DNA from: Thermoleophilia bacterium
GTDB taxonomy: Bacteria > Actinomycetota > Thermoleophilia > Gaiellales > SKUG01
Assembly: GCA_020438525.1 (NCBI GenBank)
Contig: JAGQUL010000313.1
Location: 1-6,113, forward strand
Direction: 5' to 3'
Length of the DNA: 6,113 nt
The first letter of the stretch is position 1. Each line of letters starts with the position of its first letter. Under the pieces are notes generated by a model. The model saw only the letters and a program-made list of their open reading frames with translations, was not told the origin of the DNA and made no database searches. The position numbers and the translations under genes were made by a program. Of the stretch, positions 1 through 6,113 are shown in pieces.

Positions 1-294
1 CCCCTGAAGCGCCGCGATCAGCTGCGTCAGGACCTGGACGAGCTGGTTGAGCAGCTCGATCACCTTGGGATCGTTGAGCGCCGCGCCACCTGCCGCGTCG
101 ACCGCGCCGCCACCGCCGGTGGCGTTCTGGCCGACCGCGTCGGCACCTGCGGTTGCGCCCGCGGGCCCGCCGGGTGCCGCCGGATCCTTGCCTGGAGGCG
201 TCTGTGTCGCGTCCGGACCGCCACCCTTGGTTGGCGGAACCTGCTGTACCGGCGATGCGCCTCCACCGACGCCGCCAACTGCACCCATGCCCAT
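1..294 (-). CDS. Gly/Ala/Pro-rich protein with leucine-rich helix, partial
   Basis: I do not recognise this gene. It reads right to left from an ATG at 294-292 and stays open for 98 codons to the window edge, so the C-terminus is missing. Residues 1-70 are dominated by Gly, Ala and Pro with a few Gln, Thr and Asp, and look disordered. From about residue 74 (NDPKVIELLNQL) the composition switches to a helix with Leu/Ile/Val every three to four residues (ELLNQLVQVLTQLIAAL), amphipathic and with potential to self-associate. The ATG is chosen because GGGGGA lies six bases upstream; a second ATG at codon 3 is too far from it. There is no signal peptide or obvious membrane segment in the visible part. 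Its start faces the 84-residue membrane protein gene across a 196-base divergent spacer. The Gly-rich stretch plus leucine helix superficially recalls harpin-like or secreted low-complexity proteins, but composition alone cannot establish that. I am fairly sure it is coding; the function is unknown. Confidence 0.7.
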   Translation of the reverse strand, partial: MGMGAVGGVGGGASPVQQVPPTKGGGPDATQTPPGKDPAAPGGPAGATAGADAVGQNATGGGGAVDAAGGAALNDPKVIELLNQLVQVLTQLIAALQG

Positions 295-300
295 GATTCG

Positions 301-306
301 TCCCCC
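301..306 (-). promoter_or_regulatory. Ribosome binding site of the left-edge gene
   Basis: GGGGGA on the minus strand ends six bases before the ATG at 294. It is the best Shine-Dalgarno match in this spacer. It decides the start at 294 over the ATG two codons downstream, and it supports the reading frame that runs off the window as a real gene. Confidence 0.6.
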
Positions 307-411
307 GGTCGCCGTGCGTTGCCCCGCGTCCCGAGCGGGCGATGCACGTATCACTTCTCCACCAGTGAACCATCGGTCGGGCGTTCCGACAAGACCGAAT
401 CGAGCGACTCG

Positions 412-436
412 CGAGCGGCCAGTGCGACACCGCTCG
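412..436. repeat. 7-bp inverted repeat in the divergent spacer
   Basis: CGAGCGG at 412-418 is the exact reverse complement of CCGCTCG at 430-436, with an 11-base spacer between the arms. Its place between two divergent starts fits an operator or an mRNA hairpin in the leader of the plus-strand gene. Short GC-rich inverted repeats arise easily by chance in DNA of this composition, so function is uncertain. Confidence 0.35.
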
Positions 437-490
437 GGATGCGGCTTTCCGGTGCAGCGCAGCACGCGGCGTGCATGCGAGAATGCCCGC

Positions 491-745
491 ATGGCTGCTT
501 CCGAGACCACGCCCCGGCCGACCCACGCACAGCTGCTCGAGATGCTCGAGGCGCCCGACCTGACGCGCAGGGAGCGGCGCGAGCTGCAGCGAATGGCACG
601 CTTCCAGAAGCGGGTCGAAACGTGGGAGCACCGGCGGGCAAACCCCGCTCCCGCCAAGCTGCATCGCGCGGTGATCACGCTGCTGATGATGGCGGCGTGC
701 CTATGGGTGCTGTGGCTGCTGCTCGGCGGCGGCGCGCCTGCCTGA
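491..745 (+). CDS. Small protein with C-terminal membrane anchor (84 aa)
   Basis: I do not recognise this 84-residue protein. Residues 1-20 are polar, with a short helix-like stretch (QLLEMLEAPD). Residues 21-50 are strongly charged and probably helical (LTRRERRELQRMARFQKR, then ETWEHRR), with many Arg and Glu. Residues 59-77 form one hydrophobic segment (AVITLLMMAACLWVLWLLL), followed by a short GGGAPA tail, so it looks tail-anchored in the membrane with a basic cytoplasmic domain. Codon third positions are strongly G/C as in the neighbouring enzymes, which supports coding. The same frame is open far upstream, but there the residues are Pro/Arg-rich and noncoding in style, so I place the start at ATG 491; the only upstream ribosome binding site candidate is a weak GCGAGA eight bases before it. 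It converges on the hydrolase gene with nine bases between the stops. No role can be assigned from sequence. Confidence 0.65.
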   Translation: MAASETTPRPTHAQLLEMLEAPDLTRRERRELQRMARFQKRVETWEHRRANPAPAKLHRAVITLLMMAACLWVLWLLLGGGAPA

Positions 746-754
746 TCTCGCGCC

Positions 755-1627
755 CTAGACGAGCGAGCCGGAGACGATCCGGGCGCCCTGCGCGGCGTCG
801 GCGATCGGACGTCCTGCCGCGAGCAGTGCGGTTGCACGCAGCGTCGGCTCGAATGCGCCCGTCTGGGCAGCGATCGCGAGGTGGTTGGCCCCTTCGCCCT
901 GGAACACGAGGTTCGCGACACCCTCGATCGTCGGGTCGAGCCGCGCGCCCACGTTGGAGATGAGCTTGTCGGTGCCTCGCATCACGCCGCCCACGTCGCC
1001 GGCGATCGACACGATCCGGAAGTCGGAGTTGCGTGAGAGTGCCTGACCCATGAACGCGCCGAAGCCGCGATTGAGGTCGTGGATGATGCCGCTGCCGGCG
1101 ATCAACTGGCGGCCGCCGGTGAATTCGGGTCCGATCGTCGACAGACGTGCGGCGGCCGTGCCGAGCGGCGCGACCCCGTTGTGGGGCGAGCCGAGCGTGA
1201 TCAGCTGGCCCACGTGCTCGACCCCCTCGAGGTGCTGCAGCATCCAGCGCGACGTGAGCCCGCCCTTGGAGTGCGCGACCACGGTCACGAGCCCGTCGCC
1301 GCCCGCGGCGAGCGATCGCGTCGACGCCGCCTCGACGACCTTCCGCAGCGCCCGTGCATCGGCCTGGAACGATGCGAAGCCGTGGAGCGGCAGGGGCGTG
1401 GCGGTCACGTCGGCGAATCCGACGCTGCGCAGCAGCTCCTGGAGCGACTGGTACATGTAGCCGGAGGTGGAGTAGCCGCCCTGGATCACGACCGGGCGCG
1501 CGCCCTCGCCGATCTGGCCGAGGTCGGCGAGCATGTGTGCGTAGCGCGCGCCGTCGTCGGCGCCGCCCACGACCTGCTTCATCAGTCCCTTCGGGACCGC
1601 AGTCACCAATTCGCCGACCAGGCTCAC
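755..1627 (-). CDS. Predicted lipase/esterase-type alpha/beta hydrolase
   Basis: This is a predicted serine hydrolase of the alpha/beta fold, resembling bacterial triacylglycerol lipases and esterases; the substrate is unknown. Numbered from the GTG at 1627 (290 aa), the strand and turn PVVIQGGY (45-52) occupy the usual oxyanion-hole position. VVAHSKGG (117-124) is the nucleophile elbow with Ser120. TLGSPHNGV (144-152) is the lipase-type segment after the next strand. Asp211 (IAGDVGG) and His249 (GANHLAI) are the likeliest acid and base of the triad. The usual HG before the oxyanion hole reads QG here. There is no signal peptide, so a cytoplasmic location is likely. An in-frame GTG at 1669 would add 14 residues, but those codons (AGG, GGG, CAT, GCA, GGT, GCT) are unlike the rest, whereas GTG 1627 has GAGGGG ten bases upstream. 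It is the last gene of the minus-strand run and ends in TAG beside a convergent gene. The fold is confident, the start moderately so. Confidence 0.85.
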   Translation of the reverse strand: MSLVGELVTAVPKGLMKQVVGGADDGARYAHMLADLGQIGEGARPVVIQGGYSTSGYMYQSLQELLRSVGFADVTATPLPLHGFASFQADARALRKVVEAASTRSLAAGGDGLVTVVAHSKGGLTSRWMLQHLEGVEHVGQLITLGSPHNGVAPLGTAAARLSTIGPEFTGGRQLIAGSGIIHDLNRGFGAFMGQALSRNSDFRIVSIAGDVGGVMRGTDKLISNVGARLDPTIEGVANLVFQGEGANHLAIAAQTGAFEPTLRATALLAAGRPIADAAQGARIVSGSLV

Positions 1628-1637
1628 CGTCGAAGCA

Positions 1638-1643
1638 CCCCTC
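1638..1643 (-). promoter_or_regulatory. Ribosome binding site supporting the hydrolase start at 1627
   Basis: GAGGGG on the minus strand lies ten bases before the GTG at 1627-1625. The competing GTG at 1669 has only AGG six bases upstream. The spacing is a little long, so this favours the shorter hydrolase start without settling it. Confidence 0.45.
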
Positions 1644-1710
1644 GTCCATGCATGCAGCCCCCGCTGCACCTCGTACCTGCATGTCGAGTGCCGATCCGGC
1701 GACTGTTTCA

Positions 1711-1725
1711 GGGCCCGCCGGGCCC
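1711..1725 (-). terminator. GC hairpin after gpmI, terminator-like without T-tract
   Basis: Four bases after the gpmI TGA the transcript can fold GGGCCC-GGC-GGGCCC, a perfect 6-bp all-GC stem with a 3-base loop. The following bases are TGAAACAG, so the run of T expected of a classical intrinsic terminator is absent. It may act as a weak terminator or attenuator that lowers hydrolase expression relative to glycolysis, or as an mRNA-stabilising 3' structure. The stem arm is itself a palindrome, so chance occurrence is possible. Confidence 0.35.
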
Positions 1726-1729
1726 GTGT

Positions 1730-3349
1730 TCAGGATCGAACCAGCAGCGAGCGACCGGTCATCGCCGCGGGCTGGTCGATGCCGAGCAGGTCGAGCACGG
1801 TCGGCGCCACGTCGGCGAGCCGACCGTCCTGCACACCGGTCACGCCGGTCGCGGCGATCCCCGTCGGTGCCACCACGATGAACGGCACGCGGTTGGTGGT
1901 GTGTGCGGTGTGCGGGGTCCCGCGCTCGGTCAGCATCTGCTCGGCGTTGCCGTGGTCGGCGGTCACGAGCAGCACGCCACCGCGTGCCTCCACGGAGGCG
2001 ACGACACGCGTGAGCGCTGCATCCACCGCCTCGCATGCCGCGACCGCGGCCGGGATCACGCCGGTGTGGCCGACCATGTCCGGGTTCGCGAAGTTGACGA
2101 TCGCGAAGCGCACGTCGGGGTCGGCGAAGCCGTCCTCGAAGAGCGTCGCGACCTGCGCGGCGGCCATCTCGGGCTTGTGGTCGTAGGTCGGCACGTCGCG
2201 TGGCGAATCGGCGAGCGCCCTGCGCTCGCCGTCGTGCACCTGCTCGACGCCGCCGTTGAAGAAGTAGGTGACGTGCGCGTACTTCTCGGTCTCGGCGACG
2301 TGCAGCTGCCCGCCGTGGTGCTGCTCGAGCACGTCCGCGAGCGTGTCGTGCAGCTCGTTGGGCGGGAACGCGACCGGGAGCTTCAGCGTCTCGTCGTACT
2401 CGCACATGCAGACCACGTGCGACACGGGTCGCCACGCGCGTCCGCGGTCGAAGCCGTCGAAGTCGGACGAGGCGAGCGCCGGCACGAGCTGCCGCATGCG
2501 ATCGGGGCGGAAGTTGGCGAACACCACTACGTCGCCGCGGTCGATGCCGTCGCCGGCGTCGTCGAGCGCGATCACGAACGGGTCGACGAACTCGTCGGTC
2601 GTGCCTTCCTCGTGGCTGATGCGAACCGCGTCGCGGGCGCTGCTCGCGCGGCGCCCCTCGCGATTGACGAACAGGTCCCAGGCCCGCTTGGTTCGCTCCC
2701 AGCGGTGGTCGCGATCCATCGCCCAGTAGCGGCCGATCACGCTCACGATGCGTGCGCGGCACCCGTCCTCGGTGGCCTCGATGTCGCCGAGCCTGCGCTC
2801 GAGCCACTCCATGTCGTGCAGCGATGCGTCGGGCGCGACATCGCGCCCGTCGGTGATCGCGTGCACGCGTACCTCGCGCACGTTGCGCTGCGCCGCCATG
2901 CGGGCGATCGCCACGATGTGCTCGAGGTGCGAGTGCACGCCACCGAACGAGGCGAGCCCCACGATGTGCAGCACGCCGCGTCCTGCCGCGGCGCGCGTGC
3001 ACGCCTCGACGAGGTTCGGCGTGTCGTAGAACGTGCCGTCGGCGACCGCCTGATCGATGCGGGTGAGGTCCTGGTAGACGACGCGGCCGGCCCCCAGGTT
3101 GAGGTGGCCGACCTCGCTGTTGCCGATCTGGCCCTCGGGAAGGCCCACGTCGAGGCCGCTTGCGACGAGCGTCGAGTGCGGGTACGCGTCACGCAGGGCG
3201 TCGAAGGTCGGGGTGTCGGCGAGCGACACGGCATTGCCGGGGCCGTCGGGCGCGAGCCCCCAGCCGTCGAGGATCACGAGCGCGACCGGTCCGGCTGCAG
3301 TGGCAGGCGCCGCTGCTGCTGCGGGCACGGTGTCGTCGTCGGCCGCCAT
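1730..3349 (-). CDS. gpmI: 2,3-bisphosphoglycerate-independent phosphoglycerate mutase
   Basis: GpmI interconverts 3-phosphoglycerate and 2-phosphoglycerate through a phosphoserine intermediate, using two metal ions (usually Mn2+) in the cytoplasm. The 539-residue protein has the family layout: an alkaline-phosphatase-type half split by a transferase domain. Visible motifs are LVILDGWG (24-31, metal ligand Asp28), GNSEVGHLNLG (76-86, catalytic Ser78), GGVHSH (136-141), TDGRD (166-170), NFRPDR (279-284), ETEKYAHVTYFFNGG (353-367), NPDMVGH (422-428; Asp423 and His427), TADHGN (463-468; Asp465, His466) and TPHTAHT (478-484; His483), so the catalytic set is complete. It is longer than the usual 510 or so, partly from a 20-residue Ala-rich N-terminal extension. 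The ATG at 3349 is supported by GAAGG eight bases upstream and lies three bases after the tpiA stop, indicating translational coupling. Many actinobacteria use the unrelated cofactor-dependent enzyme instead. Identification is secure. Confidence 0.98.
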   Translation of the reverse strand: MAADDDTVPAAAAAPATAAGPVALVILDGWGLAPDGPGNAVSLADTPTFDALRDAYPHSTLVASGLDVGLPEGQIGNSEVGHLNLGAGRVVYQDLTRIDQAVADGTFYDTPNLVEACTRAAAGRGVLHIVGLASFGGVHSHLEHIVAIARMAAQRNVREVRVHAITDGRDVAPDASLHDMEWLERRLGDIEATEDGCRARIVSVIGRYWAMDRDHRWERTKRAWDLFVNREGRRASSARDAVRISHEEGTTDEFVDPFVIALDDAGDGIDRGDVVVFANFRPDRMRQLVPALASSDFDGFDRGRAWRPVSHVVCMCEYDETLKLPVAFPPNELHDTLADVLEQHHGGQLHVAETEKYAHVTYFFNGGVEQVHDGERRALADSPRDVPTYDHKPEMAAAQVATLFEDGFADPDVRFAIVNFANPDMVGHTGVIPAAVAACEAVDAALTRVVASVEARGGVLLVTADHGNAEQMLTERGTPHTAHTTNRVPFIVVAPTGIAATGVTGVQDGRLADVAPTVLDLLGIDQPAAMTGRSLLVRS

Positions 3350-3352
3350 CGA

Positions 3353-4168
3353 TCAGGCCTTCGCGCCAGCGACGAGGTCGAGCCCTGCGGCGACGATGCC
3401 GCTGAAGCTCTCGACCTCGAGCGCAGCGCCGCCGACGAGCGCGCCGTCGATGTCGTGCTGGCCGAGCAGCTCGGGCGCGTTGCCGGGCTTGACCGAGCCG
3501 CCGTAGAGCACCGGGATCCGCTCGGCGATCTCGTGGTTGAAGATCGCCCCGAGCACGTCGCGGATCGCGTGGTGCATCTCCTGGGCGGTCTCGGCGGTGG
3601 CGGTCTCGCCCGTGCCGATCGCCCAGACCGGCTCGTAGGCGACCGACAGGCCGCTGCTGGTGGCCTTGATCACGTCGAGGTCGCTGAGCGCGGTGGTGAG
3701 CTGCTCGCGAACGATGTCCTGCGCGCGGCCGTCGCGGCGCTCGTCGATCGTCTCGCCGACGCAGAGCATCGGGCGCAGGCCGAACTCGGCGGCCGCGACC
3801 ACCTTCTCGCTCAGCGCGGCGTCGTTCTCGTTGTAGTAGGTGCGGCGCTCGCTGTGGCCCAGCAGCACGCCGTCGACGCCGAGGTCGCGGAGCATCGCGG
3901 GGCTGACCTCGCCGGTGAACGCGCCCTGGTCGGACTGGTGCATCGTCTGGGCGTAGATGCGTGCGTGCGGCGGGCGGTGCTCGACGGCGAGCTCGAGGCT
4001 GGTGAACGGCGGCGCCACCACGACCTCCACGCGCGTGCCGAGCCCTTCGGGGTGCTCGTCCATCCAGGTGCCGAGGTCCTCGAGGTACTCGAGCGCCTCG
4101 CCGCGCAGCTTGTGCATCTTCCAGTTGGCGGCGATCACGAGGGGGCGCAGTTCGGTGGGGGTGCTCAT
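3353..4168 (-). CDS. tpiA: Triosephosphate isomerase
   Basis: TpiA interconverts dihydroxyacetone phosphate and D-glyceraldehyde-3-phosphate as a cytoplasmic TIM-barrel dimer. The 271-residue protein, slightly longer than the usual 250-260, carries AANWKMHK (13-20; substrate-binding Asn15 and Lys17), GAFTGEVSP (82-90), GHSERR (104-109; electrophile His105), YEPVWAIGTG (178-187; catalytic base Glu179 and the start of the mobile loop 6), LYGGSVKPGN (221-230) and GALVGGAAL (242-250) for phosphate binding. All catalytic residues are present. At 73-77 the protein reads AQTMH where many homologues have AQN. ATG 4168 is preceded by GAAAGG at a spacing of six bases. The gene lies 46 bases after pgk and three bases before gpmI, inside the glycolytic operon. 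The secG gene that often follows tpiA in actinobacteria is absent. Confidence 0.98.
   Translation of the reverse strand: MSTPTELRPLVIAANWKMHKLRGEALEYLEDLGTWMDEHPEGLGTRVEVVVAPPFTSLELAVEHRPPHARIYAQTMHQSDQGAFTGEVSPAMLRDLGVDGVLLGHSERRTYYNENDAALSEKVVAAAEFGLRPMLCVGETIDERRDGRAQDIVREQLTTALSDLDVIKATSSGLSVAYEPVWAIGTGETATAETAQEMHHAIRDVLGAIFNHEIAERIPVLYGGSVKPGNAPELLGQHDIDGALVGGAALEVESFSGIVAAGLDLVAGAKA
3358..3362 (-). promoter_or_regulatory. Ribosome binding site of gpmI inside the tpiA 3' end
   Basis: GAAGG on the minus strand lies within the last codons of tpiA, eight bases before the gpmI ATG at 3349. It supports that start, including the Ala-rich N-terminal extension, over the in-frame GTG at codon 8, and it implies that ribosomes finishing tpiA can restart on gpmI. 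Confidence 0.55.
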
Positions 4169-4174
4169 GCGGGG

Positions 4175-4180
4175 CCTTTC
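4175..4180 (-). promoter_or_regulatory. Ribosome binding site of tpiA
   Basis: GAAAGG on the minus strand is separated by six bases from the tpiA ATG at 4168. It sits in the 46-base pgk-tpiA spacer (4169-4214), the widest gap among the four glycolytic genes. I see no strong terminator hairpin or promoter in that spacer, so tpiA is probably on the same message but initiates independently of pgk. Confidence 0.6.
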
Positions 4181-4214
4181 GATTGGGCTGGTCGTTCGGG
4201 GAAGGTTCGCTCGC

Positions 4215-5428
4215 TCAGAGCGGCGCGTCGCGGATCGCCGCGATGCCGGGAAGGTCGTCGCCTTCGAGCAGCGCGAGGGATGCGCCGCCGCCGGTGGAGA
4301 TGTGCGAGATCCGGTCGGCCACGCCGAACTGGTTGGCGGCCGCGACGGAGTCGCCGCCGCCGATCACGGTGAAGCCGGGGTTGTCGGCCACCGCCTCGGC
4401 GATCGCCTGCGTGCCGTCGGCGAACTCCGGGATCTCGAACACGCCCATCGGGCCGTTCCAGAAGATCGTGTGCGCGTCGGCGAGGCGTGCCTCGTAGAGC
4501 ATGCGCGTGCGCGGTCCGATGTCGAGCGCCATCGTGCCGTCGGGCACCGCGTCGGCCGAGACGATCTCGGTCGCCTGTCCGGCCTCGAGCCTGTCCGCCA
4601 CGACCAGGTCGATCGGCAGCAGCAGGCTGCAGCCTTCGTCGTCGGCCAGGTCGATGATCCGCTGCGCAAGCGCCACGCCGTCCCCGTCCTCGACGAACGA
4701 GCTGCCGGTCCGCGCGCCCTTTGCCTTGAGGAAGGTGTTGGCCATCGCGCCGCCGATCAGCACTGCGTCGGCGATCGTCACGAGGTTCTCGAGCACGCCG
4801 ATCTTGTCGCTCACCTTGAGGCCGCCCACGATGCACGCGAACGGTCGGTTGGGCGACTCGACGAGGTGGCCGAGCTGCTGGAGCTCGCGCTCGAGCAGGA
4901 ACCCGGTCACCGCCGGGATGTAGCTGGCCACTCCCGCGGTGGATGCGTTTGCCCGGTGCACGGTGCCGAACGCGTCGTTCACGAACAGGTCGCCGAGCCG
5001 CGCGAGCTGCCGCGCGAACTCGGGATCGTTCTTCGTGTCGGCCGCGTGGTAGCGGGTGTTCTCGAGCAGCAGCACGTCGCCGGGCTGCGCGTCGCGCACC
5101 GCCGCCTCGACCTCGTCGCCCACGCAGTCGCCCACGAACCCGACCGGCCGCCCGAGCAGCTCGCTCAGGCGGTCGGCCACGGGTCGCAGGCTCATCGATT
5201 CAACGCGTTCGCCCTTGGGGCGACCCAGGTGCGACATCAGCACGACCGTCGCGTCCTGACGGATCAGGTAGTCGATCGTCGGCAGCGCCGTCTGGATGCG
5301 GGTGTCGTCGGTGATCGCGCCCGACTCGTCGAGCGGGACGTTGAAGTCCACGCGCACGAGCACGCGCTTGCCACCAAGGTCCTGCTCGCCCGCGATGGAC
5401 GGCAGGTCGAACGCGGAGGTGGTCGTCA

Positions 5429-5429
<1 letters not shown>
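4215..5429 (-). CDS. pgk: Phosphoglycerate kinase
   Basis: Pgk transfers the acyl phosphate of 1,3-bisphosphoglycerate to ADP, giving ATP and 3-phosphoglycerate in the cytoplasm. The 404-residue protein has the normal length and two-domain order. In the N-terminal, substrate-binding domain I see RVDFNVP (26-32), SHLGRPKG (66-73), ENTRYH (123-128) and NDAFGTVHR (151-159). In the C-terminal, nucleotide-binding domain there are GGLKVSDK (202-209, conserved Lys205 and Lys209), GGAMANTF (226-233), FWNGPMGVFE (323-332), GGGDSVAA (357-364) and STGGGASL (378-385). GGLKVSDK has Leu where GGAKVSDK is usual, a mild substitution. The frame is open 22 codons further upstream, but that stretch is the shadow of gap. 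The ATG at 5429 shares one base with the gap stop (TGATG) and begins the conserved protein, so translation is probably coupled to gap. No clear ribosome binding site precedes it, which fits coupling. Confidence 0.98.

Positions 5430-6113
<684 letters not shown>

Larger units (their letters stand above)
295..490. promoter_or_regulatory. Divergent intergenic region between two accessory genes
   Basis: This 196-base spacer separates the starts of two divergently read genes (minus-strand start at 294, plus-strand start at 491), so promoters for both are expected here. I cannot point to a convincing -35/-10 pair on either strand; the sequence is GC-rich and the AT-richer patch near 340-410 has only loose matches. 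It holds a 7-bp inverted repeat (412-436), a 6-bp inverted repeat over the plus-strand start codon (474-493), and a doubtful 41-codon minus-strand reading frame (351-476). The regulatory role is inferred from gene orientation only. Confidence 0.4.

Noticed and set aside
47..490. Upstream extension of the plus-strand 84-aa gene frame to 47
   Set aside because: The added residues are Pro/Ser/Arg-rich and antisense to the better supported minus-strand gene (ATG 294 with a strong ribosome binding site). The protein-like part begins at ATG 491.
731..754. GGCGCG/CGCGCC inverted repeat spanning the convergent stops as a bidirectional terminator
   Set aside because: The stem is only 6 bp with a 12-base loop, has no T-tract on either side, and one arm lies in the coding end of the 84-aa gene. 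This is too weak to call.
675..3002. A 775-codon minus-strand open frame overlapping gpmI and the hydrolase in another phase
   Set aside because: It is extremely Arg-rich, has no conserved motif and runs across two confidently identified genes, so it is a GC-driven shadow frame.
4169..4214. Possible promoter or terminator between pgk and tpiA
   Set aside because: Only a Shine-Dalgarno for tpiA is visible. There is no hairpin with T-tract and no convincing -35/-10 pair.
1079..4372. A 1097-codon plus-strand open frame antisense to the hydrolase, gpmI and tpiA
   Set aside because: Its composition (His, Arg, Val, Asp, Glu-rich without recognisable motifs) is what the opposite strand of high-GC genes yields when third positions are nearly all G or C. 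It overlaps three well-identified enzymes and has no family signature.

Overview
This window is high-GC DNA whose minus strand carries a glycolysis operon from the middle of the pathway. In transcription order (right to left) it reads gap (5' end cut off by the window edge), pgk, tpiA, gpmI, and then a predicted lipase-type alpha/beta hydrolase. The very strong G/C preference at third codon positions, the GTG/ATG start usage and the style of the glycolytic proteins suggest an actinobacterium. A cofactor-independent phosphoglycerate mutase directly behind tpiA points away from the classical Mycobacterium/Streptomyces arrangement and towards a deeper lineage, such as Acidimicrobiia or Thermoleophilia. 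That placement is an inference from memory, not a computed result.

Region by region: 5429-6113 holds the C-terminal two thirds of glyceraldehyde-3-phosphate dehydrogenase. 4215-5429 is phosphoglycerate kinase, whose start codon shares one base with the gap stop (TGATG). 3353-4168 is triosephosphate isomerase, after a 46-base spacer with a clear ribosome binding site. 1730-3349 is 2,3-bisphosphoglycerate-independent phosphoglycerate mutase, starting 3 bases after the tpiA stop. A short spacer with a 6-bp GC hairpin (1711-1725) separates it from the hydrolase (755-1627, possibly starting at 1669). On the plus strand, 491-745 encodes an 84-residue protein with a C-terminal membrane segment, converging on the hydrolase gene with only 9 bases between stops. 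A divergent spacer (295-490) then leads to a minus-strand gene (294 to the window start and beyond) for a Gly/Ala/Pro-rich protein with a leucine-rich amphipathic helix.

The first four enzymes act together. TpiA interconverts dihydroxyacetone phosphate and glyceraldehyde-3-phosphate, Gap oxidises and phosphorylates the latter to 1,3-bisphosphoglycerate, Pgk makes ATP and 3-phosphoglycerate, and GpmI converts that to 2-phosphoglycerate. The tight spacing implies one polycistronic mRNA with translational coupling. The hydrolase sits where enolase often lies in gap-pgk-tpiA-gpmI-eno operons of other phyla, and no sequence evidence links it to glycolysis.

Most of the window is ordinary core metabolism. 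I see no mobile element, CRISPR array, phage gene or RNA gene. The parts that deserve a second look are the accessory left end (1-754) and the gpmI-hydrolase junction.
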